From an uncultured Alphaproteobacteria bacterium (lineage in GTDB: Bacteria; Pseudomonadota; Alphaproteobacteria; UBA7985), in the NCBI GenBank assembly GCA_905479265.1, contig CAJQLX010000022.1, forward strand, positions 1-64,000: a stretch of DNA of 64,000 nucleotides, written 5' to 3'. How positions within the stretch are numbered: the first letter of the stretch is position 1; every line of letters begins with the position of its first letter. The position numbers and the translations under genes are program-made. This document shows, piece by piece, positions 1 through 8,604 of this stretch. The notes under the pieces are model-generated. The model saw only the letters and a list, made by a program, of their open reading frames with translations. It was not told the origin of the DNA and searched no databases.

Positions 1-4
1 AAAG

Positions 5-80
5 TGGTGTGCCCTGTAGGATTCGAACCTACGACCCGCTGATTAAAAGTCAGCTGCTCTACCAGCTGAGCTAAGGGCAC
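5..80 (-). tRNA. tRNA-Lys (anticodon TTT)
   Basis: The reverse complement folds as a complete 76-nt cloverleaf: acceptor arm GTGCCCT/AGGGCAC, D-loop AGCTCAGCTGGTAGAGC, anticodon loop CTTTTAA giving anticodon TTT, and T-arm with GGTTCGAATCC. The 3' CCA is encoded, preceded by discriminator A. It decodes AAA and AAG lysine codons. It lies at the very edge of the window, so its transcription unit cannot be seen. Confidence 0.97.
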
Positions 81-238
81 AACCGTGCTGGAATGCGCCG
101 GAAACTAAGTCGGGTTGGAGTGACAGTCAACCTTCAGATTGACGTTCCTGATGGTCATCGATGCACTGCAACCATGCACGCTTCTCTTGTCCTCAATTTC
201 TGCCGATAGCGCGTGTCCCGCGCAGGTGGCTTGGCGCT

Positions 239-1468
239 CTATTTCTGGCGCAGTGTGTCGTCCAATGCCGCCAGCGCGGTGTCGGGCAGTATGTGTCCGG
301 ACCGGTTGGCTTTGGTCTTGAGGTACTCAATGTTCTCTTGGCTCAGGCCGACAATCAGGGGGACTTGCTCGACAACCTCGATGCCAACGCGTTCCAAAGC
401 CGCAATTTTCTGCGGGTTGTTTGTCATCAGCCGGACTTGATCACAGCCGATGCTGCGCAGCATTGCGGCGGCAATCTCGTATTCACGTTCATCGTCGCTG
501 TAGCCCAGGGCTCGATTGGCATCCACCGTGTCCAATCCAGCGTCTTGCAGCAAATAGGCTCTAAGCTTGTTGGTCAGGCCAATGCTGCGGCCCTCTTGCG
601 CGAGGTAGAGCAGAATGCCGTGCCCGTTTTGGCTCATCGCTTCCATGGCTGCATTTAACTGTGGGCCACAATCGCATTTCTTCGAATGGAAGATGTCACC
701 CGTCAAGCAAGCTGAATGCAATCTGACCAGCGGGATGTTTTGCTGGTTCATGGGGGCGGCAAGCTGGGAGGGGCGCTCACCCAGTTCGATAGCCAGATGG
801 TCATCATTACCATCGGCGCTTCTGAAGACGTGAAACTGTGCCGTTCCCATCCCTTCCAGCGGAACGGGCGTTGTTCCCAAACGTTTGAGCGAGATGGCTT
901 GCAAGTGGTGCAACTGGCCCGCATCCGCAGCGCGTACGGTCATAATCCCCGGCATGAACGATTCAGCTTCTGCAAAGGTCATTGTTCGCGCGAGCAGAGC
1001 CGGCAGGCACGCTGCTGACTTAGCGAGTTTTAGCGCTGCTGTGTCGAGTTTTGAGGCGTCGCGGAAGGCCGTTGATGGTGCTTCGCGTTCATCCCATCGT
1101 GCAAGCGCCACAAACCGCGCCCAATCCAGCGAGGCGCTGGGTGGCAGCGTGATTGAGATGTCTGGTCCGGTCGTGTCATCGGCCAGACCCAGCCGATGAG
1201 CGCGCATCGCGGTGAGCAGGAGCTGACCTTGGCCGGTTCCAGCACCCAAAATGGTGTTCAACGCAGCCGACTCGGCGTGGTCCAAGCTGAAGATCAGCAG
1301 CCCAGAGGCTGTGGAATCGACCGATTGTGGGTGTAAAGATGATTCGAATCGGCTGTTCGAGTCGAAAAAGAACAATCCTTGGCCCCGCCGCAAATCTCCT
1401 GCTGCACGGTCCAAAGAACGAAGGATTCGCTGAGTTTCGGCGTCGAATGTGCCATAATCGTTGTTCAT
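239..1468 (-). CDS. ribA: GTP cyclohydrolase II with an N-terminal extension (RibA)
   Basis: Catalyses the first committed step of riboflavin synthesis, opening GTP to 2,5-diamino-6-ribosylamino-pyrimidinone phosphate with release of formate and pyrophosphate. The C-terminal ~200 residues carry the zinc site (SACLTGDIFHSKKCDCG), the catalytic stretch YLAQEGRSIGL, and the conserved end LMTNNPQKIAALE. At 409 aa it is about twice the E. coli enzyme; the first ~190 residues are extra. That part begins with a helix (LDRAAGDLRRGQG) resembling the start of DHBP synthase, but I do not see the acidic DDEDRENEGD motif, so it is unlikely to be an active RibB domain. Similar long RibA proteins are known in alphaproteobacteria. 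ATG start at 1468. No other rib gene is nearby. Confidence 0.9.
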   Translation of the reverse strand: MNNDYGTFDAETQRILRSLDRAAGDLRRGQGLFFFDSNSRFESSLHPQSVDSTASGLLIFSLDHAESAALNTILGAGTGQGQLLLTAMRAHRLGLADDTTGPDISITLPPSASLDWARFVALARWDEREAPSTAFRDASKLDTAALKLAKSAACLPALLARTMTFAEAESFMPGIMTVRAADAGQLHHLQAISLKRLGTTPVPLEGMGTAQFHVFRSADGNDDHLAIELGERPSQLAAPMNQQNIPLVRLHSACLTGDIFHSKKCDCGPQLNAAMEAMSQNGHGILLYLAQEGRSIGLTNKLRAYLLQDAGLDTVDANRALGYSDDEREYEIAAAMLRSIGCDQVRLMTNNPQKIAALERVGIEVVEQVPLIVGLSQENIEYLKTKANRSGHILPDTALAALDDTLRQK

Positions 1469-1714
1469 GTCAGCGATTGCCCGACCACGTTGATGATTAC
1501 CCGCCTAAAAGCTGACCCTTAGTACCGCATAATTCAAGTGTCTCTGGCCGCATTGCCCAAACTCGGCCAAAAACTGCAGCAATAAATTGCGGTAGTGTGT
1601 GATTTCAATTTTATTGCCGTGCACGCTACATGGAGACATGTGCATCTGTTGGCGAACGTTCGTGCGCCAAGCGGAAATTTCTAAGGCATGGACGCTATCG
1701 AAGTGAGGGATCAA

Positions 1715-2167
1715 ATGAACCAACGCCGGAAAAGGTGGATGGGCTCCAAGGCTGGAGTTGCCATCGGCAGCTTGTTTTGCCTTTCGCTGACGAGCTGTAG
1801 TGCTTTTTCCGGAAGCGCAGACAGCGATGGTGGCAACCCGATTTCTGGCGCGCTGAACAGTCTTGGTATTCTGCAGGAAGACAGTGAGCTGGTTCGCGAT
1901 CTCGATCCGAACGTCACCCCGCAGATGGCACAGGATTACTTGGGTCAGTACCAACTCGATAGCCGTCATAAAGTGTTCGCGATTTCACCGTCCGGCGCTT
2001 TTGGCGTGGCTGAAGGATTTTCAAGCGTTGATGACGCGAAAATCCGTGCCGTTGCTGAGTGTGAAAAAGACTTACAGCCGGGCGATCTCGGTTGTGTGGT
2101 CTATGACGTCGATGGTGTGGTGGTCTTCCGGCCTCCGCAAAGAGTACCCATTATCCAGGCGAATTAA
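1715..2167 (+). CDS. Small predicted outer-membrane lipoprotein, unknown function
   Basis: The ATG at 1715 is preferred over the longer frame at 1688 because GAGGG lies six bases upstream and the protein then starts with a basic n-region (MNQRRKRW). A hydrophobic core ends in lipobox LTSC, so export by Sec and lipidation of that Cys are expected. The mature part is Ser/Gly-rich, then has a compact domain of about 75 residues with pattern YLGQ...VFAISPSG...GFSS...A..A...CEKD...GCVVYDVDG. The two cysteines could pair. The lipoprotein at 13126 has the same domain plan, so the two look like distant paralogues. Family function is not known to me. A strong terminator follows about 90 bases downstream. 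Confidence 0.75.
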   Translation: MNQRRKRWMGSKAGVAIGSLFCLSLTSCSAFSGSADSDGGNPISGALNSLGILQEDSELVRDLDPNVTPQMAQDYLGQYQLDSRHKVFAISPSGAFGVAEGFSSVDDAKIRAVAECEKDLQPGDLGCVVYDVDGVVVFRPPQRVPIIQAN

Positions 2168-2254
2168 GTGACTCGTCTGCTCTGGGTGTACCCAGGGGCG
2201 CTGAAGTTCTGAGGAACGGAAGCAAAGTCAACTCGTGCTGCTACACACAGAACG

Positions 2255-2284
2255 GCGCGCTTTGGAAACAAAGCGCGCTTTTTT
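2255..2284 (+). terminator. Rho-independent terminator after lipoprotein gene
   Basis: Perfect 10-bp stem GCGCGCTTTG/CAAAGCGCGC with a GAAA tetraloop, followed by six T residues. It ends transcription from the lipoprotein gene or from an RNA in its 3' region. Confidence 0.93.
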
Positions 2285-2656
2285 GTGCGACGATTTTCGA
2301 TGGATTTGGAAGAGTTGGGAGGCAGGTCGGGGATCCTGCCTCCCTTTGAGCAACCGACGGCTGAGCTTACGGGGGAACGACGCCGCCAGTTCCTTAAAAC
2401 TTTATATATCTAGGTTTTATATAAAATTCTAGCAAAAAAGATGCTCTTTCGCATTTTGTGCGCTGCCGTCCGTCAGCGCCTCTTTTCGAAAACTAGAATT
2501 TTCTCGGTAACATTCTCAAAAAAAGACATTTACGCCACGAATCACTTATGATAGTTAGATTCGGTAAGTCGCATAAACTGGCGATTATCCTAATTTTTCA
2601 TCTGCTCAATTTGAGTGGAAATTTTTTATTTTTGTGATTTGAGGTCTTACAGGCGC
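2285..2656. other. AT-rich intergenic region with nested inverted repeats
   Basis: No convincing gene. Between about 2395 and 2610 the sequence is much more AT-rich than its surroundings. Inverted repeat arms AAAATTCTAG (2423-2432) and CTAGAATTTT (2493-2502) flank a small hairpin GCGCTG/CAGCGC (2460-2465 with 2474-2479). It probably holds the promoter of the downstream outer-membrane gene; I could not pick a clear -35/-10 pair. Confidence 0.5.
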
Positions 2657-3898
2657 ATGTTTCCTAGCGCGTTCCCCTCCCTGACGATGAAGACTCTGCT
2701 GTGCGCCGCCACATGCTTTGTGCTGCCGTCATGGGCGAGCGCGCAGAGCATGGCCGGGAGCACGACTTCACCGCAAACACCCGTTGTCTTTCTCTCCACC
2801 AACGAACTGGCGCAGAGCAGCAACTACACGGTTCAGCCTGTATTCGTAAACGACGCTTCGGCTTCGGTCGGTGGGGGAGATTTGGCGCGTCCGGTCTACA
2901 CCTCGATCCAAGCCAGTGATTCCAGTCAAACAACGGACCTAAGCGATCCAAACTTCGCGCCCATGCCGGCCAACGCCAACGTTGTGGGGCCGGGTTCGGT
3001 CCAGACCGCCCAATCGGCGTCCGACGATGGTTCTTTGGACCCAAATCATGGTCTTGTTACCGTGCAAATGGTTCCCGTCGGTGAAGTGGTTTCAACAACC
3101 ATATCCCGCACGACAGAAATTGCGGCCAACCCGGTCGGTTCAACGCAGGCCGATGGCTTTGGCTGGCGTCTGAATGCGCTATCCAAGAACGGTTTCAATG
3201 CGCCTGCTGGACTGGTGGGTGATCTCGGTGCTGTGGTTGGCTATCATCCCAATTGGGACGGAAGCGCGGAACACATGTTCCTCGCGCTCCCCTATGCCGA
3301 TGTTCAGTTGGGCAAGCGGATTTATCTTTCGACCGACCGTGGTTTTGGCGTGAACATACTGGCGTCCAAAAACGCTGCGATGTCTGTTGGCGTTGACTAC
3401 CGTTTTCCGCGCATGGATCTCGATCTGATCCAGCCGCTGGACCACGTCAGTGGTGCGCTGACCACCGGTGGGCGATTGAACTTGTACATTCGTGAGCTGG
3501 AGATGTTCTTGAACGCCGATATTGGCGTTTTCGGGGAAATGTCCGGCTGGGATATGGAGCTTGGCTTATCGTCTGTCCAGCCCATTACAGATCGGCTGGC
3601 CATCAAGCTGACCGGCGCCGTTTCTGGCGCGGATGCCGAGCTGCTCAACAATCTTTACAGCGTTTCTGAAGCCGACGCTGTGGCGCTAGACGTGCCTGAA
3701 TACTCTTTCGACCGCTTCGGTTTGAAAGACATGCGGCTCAAAGCAGAAGGCAAGTTCTTCTTTTCTCATCATCTCGGTATTTACAGTGCCGTGCAGGTCA
3801 AAGTTCTGCTCGATCAAGTCGCAGAAAGCCCTTTAGTGGATGACCTGGGCGACGCCGTACAACTCTCTTCAAATCTTGGTCTGATATATCGCTTTTAG
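2657..3898 (+). CDS. MipA/OmpV family outer-membrane beta-barrel protein
   Basis: The C-terminal ~230 residues match the MipA/OmpV pattern: a GAVVGYHPNWDGS strand, then LALPYADVQLGKRIYLS, then a glycine- and aromatic-rich strand series ending in LGLIYRF, with the terminal Phe expected for BAM-assembled barrels. A signal peptide (MKTLLCAATCFVLPSWASAQ) starts at the Met encoded at 2687. The start could be there, at 2657, or at a GTG at 2615; none has a strong ribosome-binding site. Between signal and barrel lie about 140 Ser/Thr/Ala-rich, low-complexity residues, longer than in E. coli MipA. MipA was found as a scaffold binding lytic transglycosylase MltA; other family members are porin-like, so the exact role here is open. 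Monocistronic, with its own terminator. Confidence 0.8.
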   Translation: MFPSAFPSLTMKTLLCAATCFVLPSWASAQSMAGSTTSPQTPVVFLSTNELAQSSNYTVQPVFVNDASASVGGGDLARPVYTSIQASDSSQTTDLSDPNFAPMPANANVVGPGSVQTAQSASDDGSLDPNHGLVTVQMVPVGEVVSTTISRTTEIAANPVGSTQADGFGWRLNALSKNGFNAPAGLVGDLGAVVGYHPNWDGSAEHMFLALPYADVQLGKRIYLSTDRGFGVNILASKNAAMSVGVDYRFPRMDLDLIQPLDHVSGALTTGGRLNLYIRELEMFLNADIGVFGEMSGWDMELGLSSVQPITDRLAIKLTGAVSGADAELLNNLYSVSEADAVALDVPEYSFDRFGLKDMRLKAEGKFFFSHHLGIYSAVQVKVLLDQVAESPLVDDLGDAVQLSSNLGLIYRF

Positions 3899-3946
3899 TC
3901 CGCACGACTAATTAGCTCGTTCCTCAATTCCGAACCTGGACCAAGT

Positions 3947-3975
3947 ACCCCGCCTTCGTGCGGGGTTCTTTTTTT
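3947..3975 (+). terminator. Rho-independent terminator after mipA-like gene
   Basis: Stem ACCCCGC/GCGGGGT (7 bp) with a short CTTCGT loop, followed by TCTTTTTTT. About 50 bases downstream of the stop codon. Confidence 0.92.
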
Positions 3976-4147
3976 CTGGGATCTGCTCGGTTTATTCCGA
4001 TGTCAGATCCTCGGTCTGTGTCAGGCTCAGACAAGCATTTTACGATAACAGGGCGTCGCCCGTTTCACGGGTCTAAGGGGGTATTCGCAATGATGGTGCC
4101 ACAGTTTCAGCACAGTCGCAGAATGCTGCAGATGATTTGTTTGGATT

Positions 4148-4384
4148 TTACTCAGCGCCCGCGCCGGTAATGATTGGCAGGATTTGCCAAAGACCGTATC
4201 CGAGTGCGCCAAGGAAGCCGACCAAGATCGCAATCCGCAAAACACCAGCGAGGCGGCGGATGGCTTGTTCGACCAAGAACCAGCTTACAGCCCCGACAAC
4301 AAAAGCAAGTCGGCCGTCTAACGTGCTGACTCTGTTGGAAGTTTCAACCATGAAATCAACGCCCCACTGAATGAACATTTCCAT
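4148..4384 (-). CDS. Small membrane protein, third gene of the ycjX-ycjF operon
   Basis: About 78 residues with a hydrophobic segment FVVGAVSWFLVEQAI, a basic patch, and a second segment AILVGFLGALGYGLWQILPII, so probably two membrane helices. The ATG at 4384 follows the ycjF-like stop codon by two bases (TGATAATG) and has AGGAG eight bases upstream; the TTG at 4390 in the ORF track is less likely. The tight coupling suggests it works with the YcjX/YcjF-like pair. I do not recognise a family. Confidence 0.65.
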   Translation of the reverse strand: MEMFIQWGVDFMVETSNRVSTLDGRLAFVVGAVSWFLVEQAIRRLAGVLRIAILVGFLGALGYGLWQILPIITGAGAE

Positions 4385-4386
4385 TA

Positions 4387-5439
4387 TCAAGCTCCTAGGG
4401 CTTTGGTTTTGATGTCGCTGGCGAGATCACTGGCCAGTTGTGCGATGGTGGGTGCGGGCAGCGTTTGGAACGGCATGGGGCGTAAAACTTTGACGGCTGC
4501 AACCCCAATACGGGCTGTCATGAGGCCATTTATTGCGCCTTCAGACAGTTTTGCTGAGATTTTTCCGGCCAGACCACCGCCTAAAATATTCTGAAGCAAG
4601 CTATCGCCTGCTTCTAAACCGCCGGCAATGAACAAATTTCGGAAAACCAGTCGCAGTAATCGCAGACTTGAGAATGCAGATTGAGGGCCGCCATAGAGCG
4701 CCGAGATCTCCCGCAACAGCTTCAGTGACCGCCAGAGTGAAATACTCACGTCCAGAACCGCAAAGGGCGAAATCGTGGTGAGCCATGCGGAGGAAAAACT
4801 GGCGCTGCGGATGGCGGTCAAGGCGCGCTTATCCAACTCGGCGAGAACGGTTTGCTCATAGATCGTGAGTGCTTCGGCGTCGGTGTAGGTGTTCTGCTGT
4901 GTGATGTCGAAGCGTTCGTGGGCGTGGGCCAAGTCTGGACGATCGCCCAGTTTGGCTCGCATCCGCTTGAGCCCTTTGGCGCTGGCCGTTGCATCGCCCT
5001 TGGCCAGTCCTAAATCCAGTGTCCTGCGCGCCTGCTGATGCTGACGCAGCGCACGGGCAAGCCACCATTCCCGGCCAATCATCATTCCAAAGAACAGCAG
5101 TCCCAGAACGAGCAGGCTGACGCCAACCCAACCCAGCCAAGGGGTCACGGCTGAAATCGCCCGCAGGGTGAAAAACGCGTCAGCGGCGAGCGCGACGATG
5201 AAAAACAGGAACAGGAAAAAACCGCCCCAAGCTGCCAGAGACCACCCGTTTTTCTTCGGCAGCAAAATTTCAGCTTGTGCCGGGTCGGACCCGCCAACGG
5301 CGTCTTCTAACCGTTGCATGGCGACCTTTGCATGATCCGCGTCAAGGCGGGTTGGCTTGGGCGGAGTCCGTCGCTGTGGCTGATCTTCGCGGGGTTCCAG
5401 CGATATTCGCGCCGGTTTTGGCGGCCTGTTTTCGGTCAT
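4387..5439 (-). CDS. ycjF: YcjF-like inner-membrane protein (DUF697/TIGR01620 family)
   Basis: Proline- and charge-rich cytoplasmic N-terminus of ~70 residues, then two adjacent membrane helices (AAWGGFFLFLFFIVALAADAFF and WVGVSLLVLGLLFFGMMIG), then a helical region of YcjF/DUF697 type including SPFAVLDVSISLWRSLKLLREIS and a further hydrophobic stretch. Length of 350 aa agrees with YcjF (~353 aa). It overlaps the stop of the ycjX-like gene by four bases (ATGA), as expected for the conserved ycjX-ycjF pair. The pair responds to stress (phage shock or heat shock regulons) in enterobacteria; its biochemical role is not settled. Confidence 0.85.
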   Translation of the reverse strand: MTENRPPKPARISLEPREDQPQRRTPPKPTRLDADHAKVAMQRLEDAVGGSDPAQAEILLPKKNGWSLAAWGGFFLFLFFIVALAADAFFTLRAISAVTPWLGWVGVSLLVLGLLFFGMMIGREWWLARALRQHQQARRTLDLGLAKGDATASAKGLKRMRAKLGDRPDLAHAHERFDITQQNTYTDAEALTIYEQTVLAELDKRALTAIRSASFSSAWLTTISPFAVLDVSISLWRSLKLLREISALYGGPQSAFSSLRLLRLVFRNLFIAGGLEAGDSLLQNILGGGLAGKISAKLSEGAINGLMTARIGVAAVKVLRPMPFQTLPAPTIAQLASDLASDIKTKALGA

Positions 5440-6908
5440 TGCAGCAAATCTCCCAGCAGCTCTTCCAAAGCGCGATCCAAGTTGATGTGCGGAAAGGGCC
5501 GGATTTCTTCCATGGATGCGGGCGGTTTGAAGGACAGGATTTCCAAGTCTCCCGGCGCAAGGTTCTTCAGGTCAACCAAGTCGCGTGGCAATTTCCCCGG
5601 ATAAACCGCTTCGACGGTATCGCTGTCCGTCGGAATCCCGCTGACGCAATCAACGGTGTGTCCGTCAAGGGTTGCGGTGGCGGGTGCCGTGGTGCGCAAC
5701 CCGGCGAGGGCCATAACAGATGTCCGCGCCCCGGCCACCGCTGAACGACTTTGGGCTTCGTTCAACAGGCTGGTGAGCAAGCGTTTGAGCTCGTCATGTT
5801 GCGAGGTTGGCAGGTGGTCCGCTTTGGTCGCTGCAAACAAAATCCGCTCGACCCGCTTGCCGTGCAGCAAAGGTCCAAGCCATGAATTTTGCCCCGGTTT
5901 GAAGGCCTTGAGCACCGAGATCATGGCCTCCTGAAGCTCAGTGATGGCGATGTTGCCGCCCTCGGCTGCGCCCAGCAAATCGACCAAAACCAGTTGCCGG
6001 TCAATGCGCGAGAAGTGCTCCTTGAAAAACCGCCAAACGATCAAGTGTTTATAGTCTTCAAACCGCTTCGCCATGCCAGCCGCGAGGCTGCCGTTTTTAA
6101 GCGCCTGACCGGGCCGCAGGGGCAGTGGTGCGAAGGTGAGCGCAGGGGATCCAGCGAGATCGCCCGGCATCAAGAACCGCCCCGGCTGAAGCATGGATAG
6201 CTTCACGCGCGTCGCGTAGCGGCATTGTCGCAGATATTCGGCGTAGGTTTGGTGCAGCCGCTGAGCGTCGCGCTCGTCCCATTTGGCGTTCAAATCGGCT
6301 TCACGGGTGGCGGCCAGCCAATCCTGCGCCAATCCGCGCCTTGGCTCTTGCTCTGTCGCGGCAAAAACCTGACGGGACCATGTTTGAAAATCGAGCGTCA
6401 TCAGCGGGAGATCCAGCAGCCACTCGCCGGGGTAATCCACGATGTCGATGTGCAACAGGCTATCACCACCCATGGCGCGCTTGACCCAAGCCGCGGAGCG
6501 ATACCGCAACGTCAGGCGGAATTGCGAGATGGACGATGTGCTTTCTGGCCAACGGCTGGGATCACCCAAAAGCGCGTCACGATGATCTTCGAAGGCAAAG
6601 CGCGGCAGAGTCAGGTCCGGTTGTTCGCTCAAGTGCGCGCCAAGAATCCGACCGCTGCCCATTGCCGACAAAAGCGGCAATCCGCCCTGATTCAGCAGGT
6701 TTTGGATGATGGACGTAATGGCCACCGTCTTTCCCGCGCGCGCCAGCCCCGTAACACCCAATCGGACCACAGGCTCAGCAAAGGGCGCGGCAAGGGTTTC
6801 CACCAAATCTGCTGTTCGGTCTGATACGTCGGCAAGCAGTTTTTCAGTCTGTCGGCGGATGTCGTTGTTCAAGGCGCTTCCGTTGATGCGTTCAGGTGGT
6901 TCAATCAA
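5436..6908 (-). CDS. ycjX: YcjX-like GTP/ATP-binding protein (DUF463 family)
   Basis: Contains a P-loop near residue 58 (GLARAGKTV), the family-typical DYPGEWLLDLPL stretch at the Walker B/switch region, and later LVLVDLLGAAEGG and ILFAATKADHLP, the last resembling an NKxD-type base-specificity motif (TKAD). Length of 490 aa is close to E. coli YcjX (465 aa). No ATG lies near the start: TTG at 6908 is the track start, and a second TTG at 6872 has a better ribosome-binding site (GGAAG). First gene of a three-gene operon with the YcjF-like and small membrane proteins. Structural work on a YcjX protein supports a GTPase related to Ras-like folds; its target is unknown. Confidence 0.87.
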   Translation of the reverse strand: MIEPPERINGSALNNDIRRQTEKLLADVSDRTADLVETLAAPFAEPVVRLGVTGLARAGKTVAITSIIQNLLNQGGLPLLSAMGSGRILGAHLSEQPDLTLPRFAFEDHRDALLGDPSRWPESTSSISQFRLTLRYRSAAWVKRAMGGDSLLHIDIVDYPGEWLLDLPLMTLDFQTWSRQVFAATEQEPRRGLAQDWLAATREADLNAKWDERDAQRLHQTYAEYLRQCRYATRVKLSMLQPGRFLMPGDLAGSPALTFAPLPLRPGQALKNGSLAAGMAKRFEDYKHLIVWRFFKEHFSRIDRQLVLVDLLGAAEGGNIAITELQEAMISVLKAFKPGQNSWLGPLLHGKRVERILFAATKADHLPTSQHDELKRLLTSLLNEAQSRSAVAGARTSVMALAGLRTTAPATATLDGHTVDCVSGIPTDSDTVEAVYPGKLPRDLVDLKNLAPGDLEILSFKPPASMEEIRPFPHINLDRALEELLGDLLQ

Positions 6909-6934
6909 TATTTAGGTATTCGCTTGGGTAAACG

Positions 6935-7618
6935 CTAGCGACAGGTTTTGCGAGGGCCAAGGTCGAAGTGCAGGTGGTCTTTGTGTGCAGCGTTGTAATT
7001 CGGTGAGAGGACCACATTAAACCGATCGCAGGCGGTTGATGCCAATTCCTGCAAAATCGGCTGACTGTGCCAGTCCTTATTGATGGTTAGGCGCTCGCCA
7101 TCTTTGAAAATCAAGCCCTCCACATCGATGGCGTTGGCGAAGGAATGCTGCGACCAAGAGGAGGAGCCGGCGATTTTCCGGCAGTTGTAGCTGCCCATGT
7201 GGTTGATCTGAACCAACTCTGCCTTTTTGTGTGTTCGGACCAGATGCTTCACGTCCTTTTTCACCCATTGCGCCAACCGTTCAGCCATGGGGCAAGAAAG
7301 CGTCAGGCCTTTGCCTTCGAGGTCGATGCCGGCAATCGACTGCACCAAAACAGGGAAGCGAGCGCCGCAGCCGCGGTCATTGCTGAAGCCGTCTAGCGCG
7401 ACATAGTCGAGGTCTTTTTGGCGCTGCAATCGTTTCAGGCACTGTGGGCCATCATTGAAGAATGCCGGTGGGCCATCGCGGTCGGCCATGCGCTCTGGCT
7501 CACCCCAAAAATCGCGGATCCAGTCGTACAGACGAACCACGGTTCCGCGCCGGTGTTCTACCGCAAGCAAAGCGATCAGAACGGCCAATGCGGTGAGCAG
7601 GAGAGCAATGGTTTTCAT
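6935..7618 (-). CDS. Extensin-like C-terminal domain protein (LAS-type metallopeptidase fold)
   Basis: An N-terminal hydrophobic helix (residues ~4-20) anchors or exports the protein, then a ~175-residue extensin-like domain follows. Family marks are GCGARFPV, LSCPMAERLAQW, the pair YNCRK and GSSSWSQHSFANAIDV, and a C-terminal NAAHKDHLHFDLG...CR. The H-x6-D and H-x-H elements are those of LAS (lysostaphin/D-Ala-D-Ala metallopeptidase/sonic hedgehog) enzymes, so zinc-dependent peptidoglycan peptidase activity is plausible; this is inference from the motif. Four cysteines may form disulfides in the periplasm. Same strand as the alpha/beta hydrolase gene upstream, with a 29-base gap. Confidence 0.85.
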   Translation of the reverse strand: MKTIALLLTALAVLIALLAVEHRRGTVVRLYDWIRDFWGEPERMADRDGPPAFFNDGPQCLKRLQRQKDLDYVALDGFSNDRGCGARFPVLVQSIAGIDLEGKGLTLSCPMAERLAQWVKKDVKHLVRTHKKAELVQINHMGSYNCRKIAGSSSWSQHSFANAIDVEGLIFKDGERLTINKDWHSQPILQELASTACDRFNVVLSPNYNAAHKDHLHFDLGPRKTCR

Positions 7619-7647
7619 CGATACCGTGTGCCGTTTCGCTCAGGCTG

Positions 7648-8604
7648 TTAGATGCCCAAATTGTGCAAAAACCAATCAAAATCAGACAGGGACTGGGCGG
7701 GGATCTCTTCCATGGGCATATGGCCAACCCCCGGATAAGTCCGCACGCGCAAGTCGCGAACGCGCGAGGTGAAGCCGATCATGTTTTCTCGCATTGTCAG
7801 CAAGGAATCGTCCTCGCCCCATTGCAAAAACACGGGGCATTCGATGGCGCTGAGCATGCTTGGATCCGGGCTTTCCAACAGACGCAGATTATCCTGCACA
7901 GCCGTCCGTGTTCCTTCGCGCATGATCAGGTCGTGGATCCGGTCGAGGGCGCTGACGTCGATGCGCTTTGGGTCGCCAAACATGGACAATTGCGCGGCAA
8001 GAATAGCGGCCTTTGGGGTCAGCGATTGATAGGCTTGCCCCACCAGAGGGACTTTGAACGCTTGGATGGCGAGTGGCATTTTCGCGGTTCCGCCAGCGGG
8101 GTCGAGCAGGCCAACCGCTTGAACGCGATCCGGCACTTCCACCGCCAAGCGCCACGCCAAAAAACCACCCAAGGAATTACCCACGGGAATGAAGCTCTCC
8201 AAGCCAACCTTATCGGCGAATTCCAACAGCAGCGCCATATAGGTCGTCTCGTCCAACCGTCCCTTGGGGTACGGCCCCGTGATGGCAAACGGCGGCACGT
8301 CTAGCGCAACCACGCGGCGATCAGCGGACAGATGCGGCACCCAACCTTCCCAACAATGCAAGGAGGACATGAGCCCATGGATCAGCAGCAACGGGGCTTT
8401 GTCCGAGTCCGCCGGTCCGAGATCCTGATAATGCACGTTCAGGCCGTCAACCTCGACGAACCTGGACTGCTCATCGCAATAGCGGTCTTTCAGGGTTTGG
8501 ACGGGGATGTCCTCTAGGCCCGGATTAAACCATTCGCTGAGGTTTTGGGCGCGGGCCGAAGCTTCTTCAGCCAAGGACGCCCAACGATTTGTAAGATCGG
8601 ACAA
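7648..8604 (-). CDS. Alpha/beta hydrolase
   Basis: Canonical fold marks: oxyanion region LLLIHGLMSS (~73-82), nucleophile elbow GNSLGG (~143-148), a candidate acid in QWGEDDSLL and a catalytic His in VGHMPMEE near the C-terminus. Length of 318 aa is normal. TTG start at 8604 is backed by GGAG seven bases upstream; no in-frame ATG is nearby. The substrate cannot be deduced: the motif set is shared by esterases, haloalkane dehalogenase-like proteins and C-C hydrolases. Likely co-transcribed with the extensin-like gene. Confidence 0.85.
   Translation of the reverse strand: MSDLTNRWASLAEEASARAQNLSEWFNPGLEDIPVQTLKDRYCDEQSRFVEVDGLNVHYQDLGPADSDKAPLLLIHGLMSSLHCWEGWVPHLSADRRVVALDVPPFAITGPYPKGRLDETTYMALLLEFADKVGLESFIPVGNSLGGFLAWRLAVEVPDRVQAVGLLDPAGGTAKMPLAIQAFKVPLVGQAYQSLTPKAAILAAQLSMFGDPKRIDVSALDRIHDLIMREGTRTAVQDNLRLLESPDPSMLSAIECPVFLQWGEDDSLLTMRENMIGFTSRVRDLRVRTYPGVGHMPMEEIPAQSLSDFDWFLHNLGI

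Noticed and set aside
1-80. tRNA-Lys as a phage or island attachment site
   Set aside because: No integrase, no 3' tRNA duplication and no atypical region next to it within the window.
2168-2254. SRP (4.5S) RNA suggested by GGAACGGAAGCAA
   Set aside because: The conserved GGUCCGGAAGGAAGCAGCC tetraloop domain is not present in full.
2235-2432. 65-aa open frame upstream of the MipA-type gene
   Set aside because: Runs through the strong terminator and the AT-rich block; no coding character.
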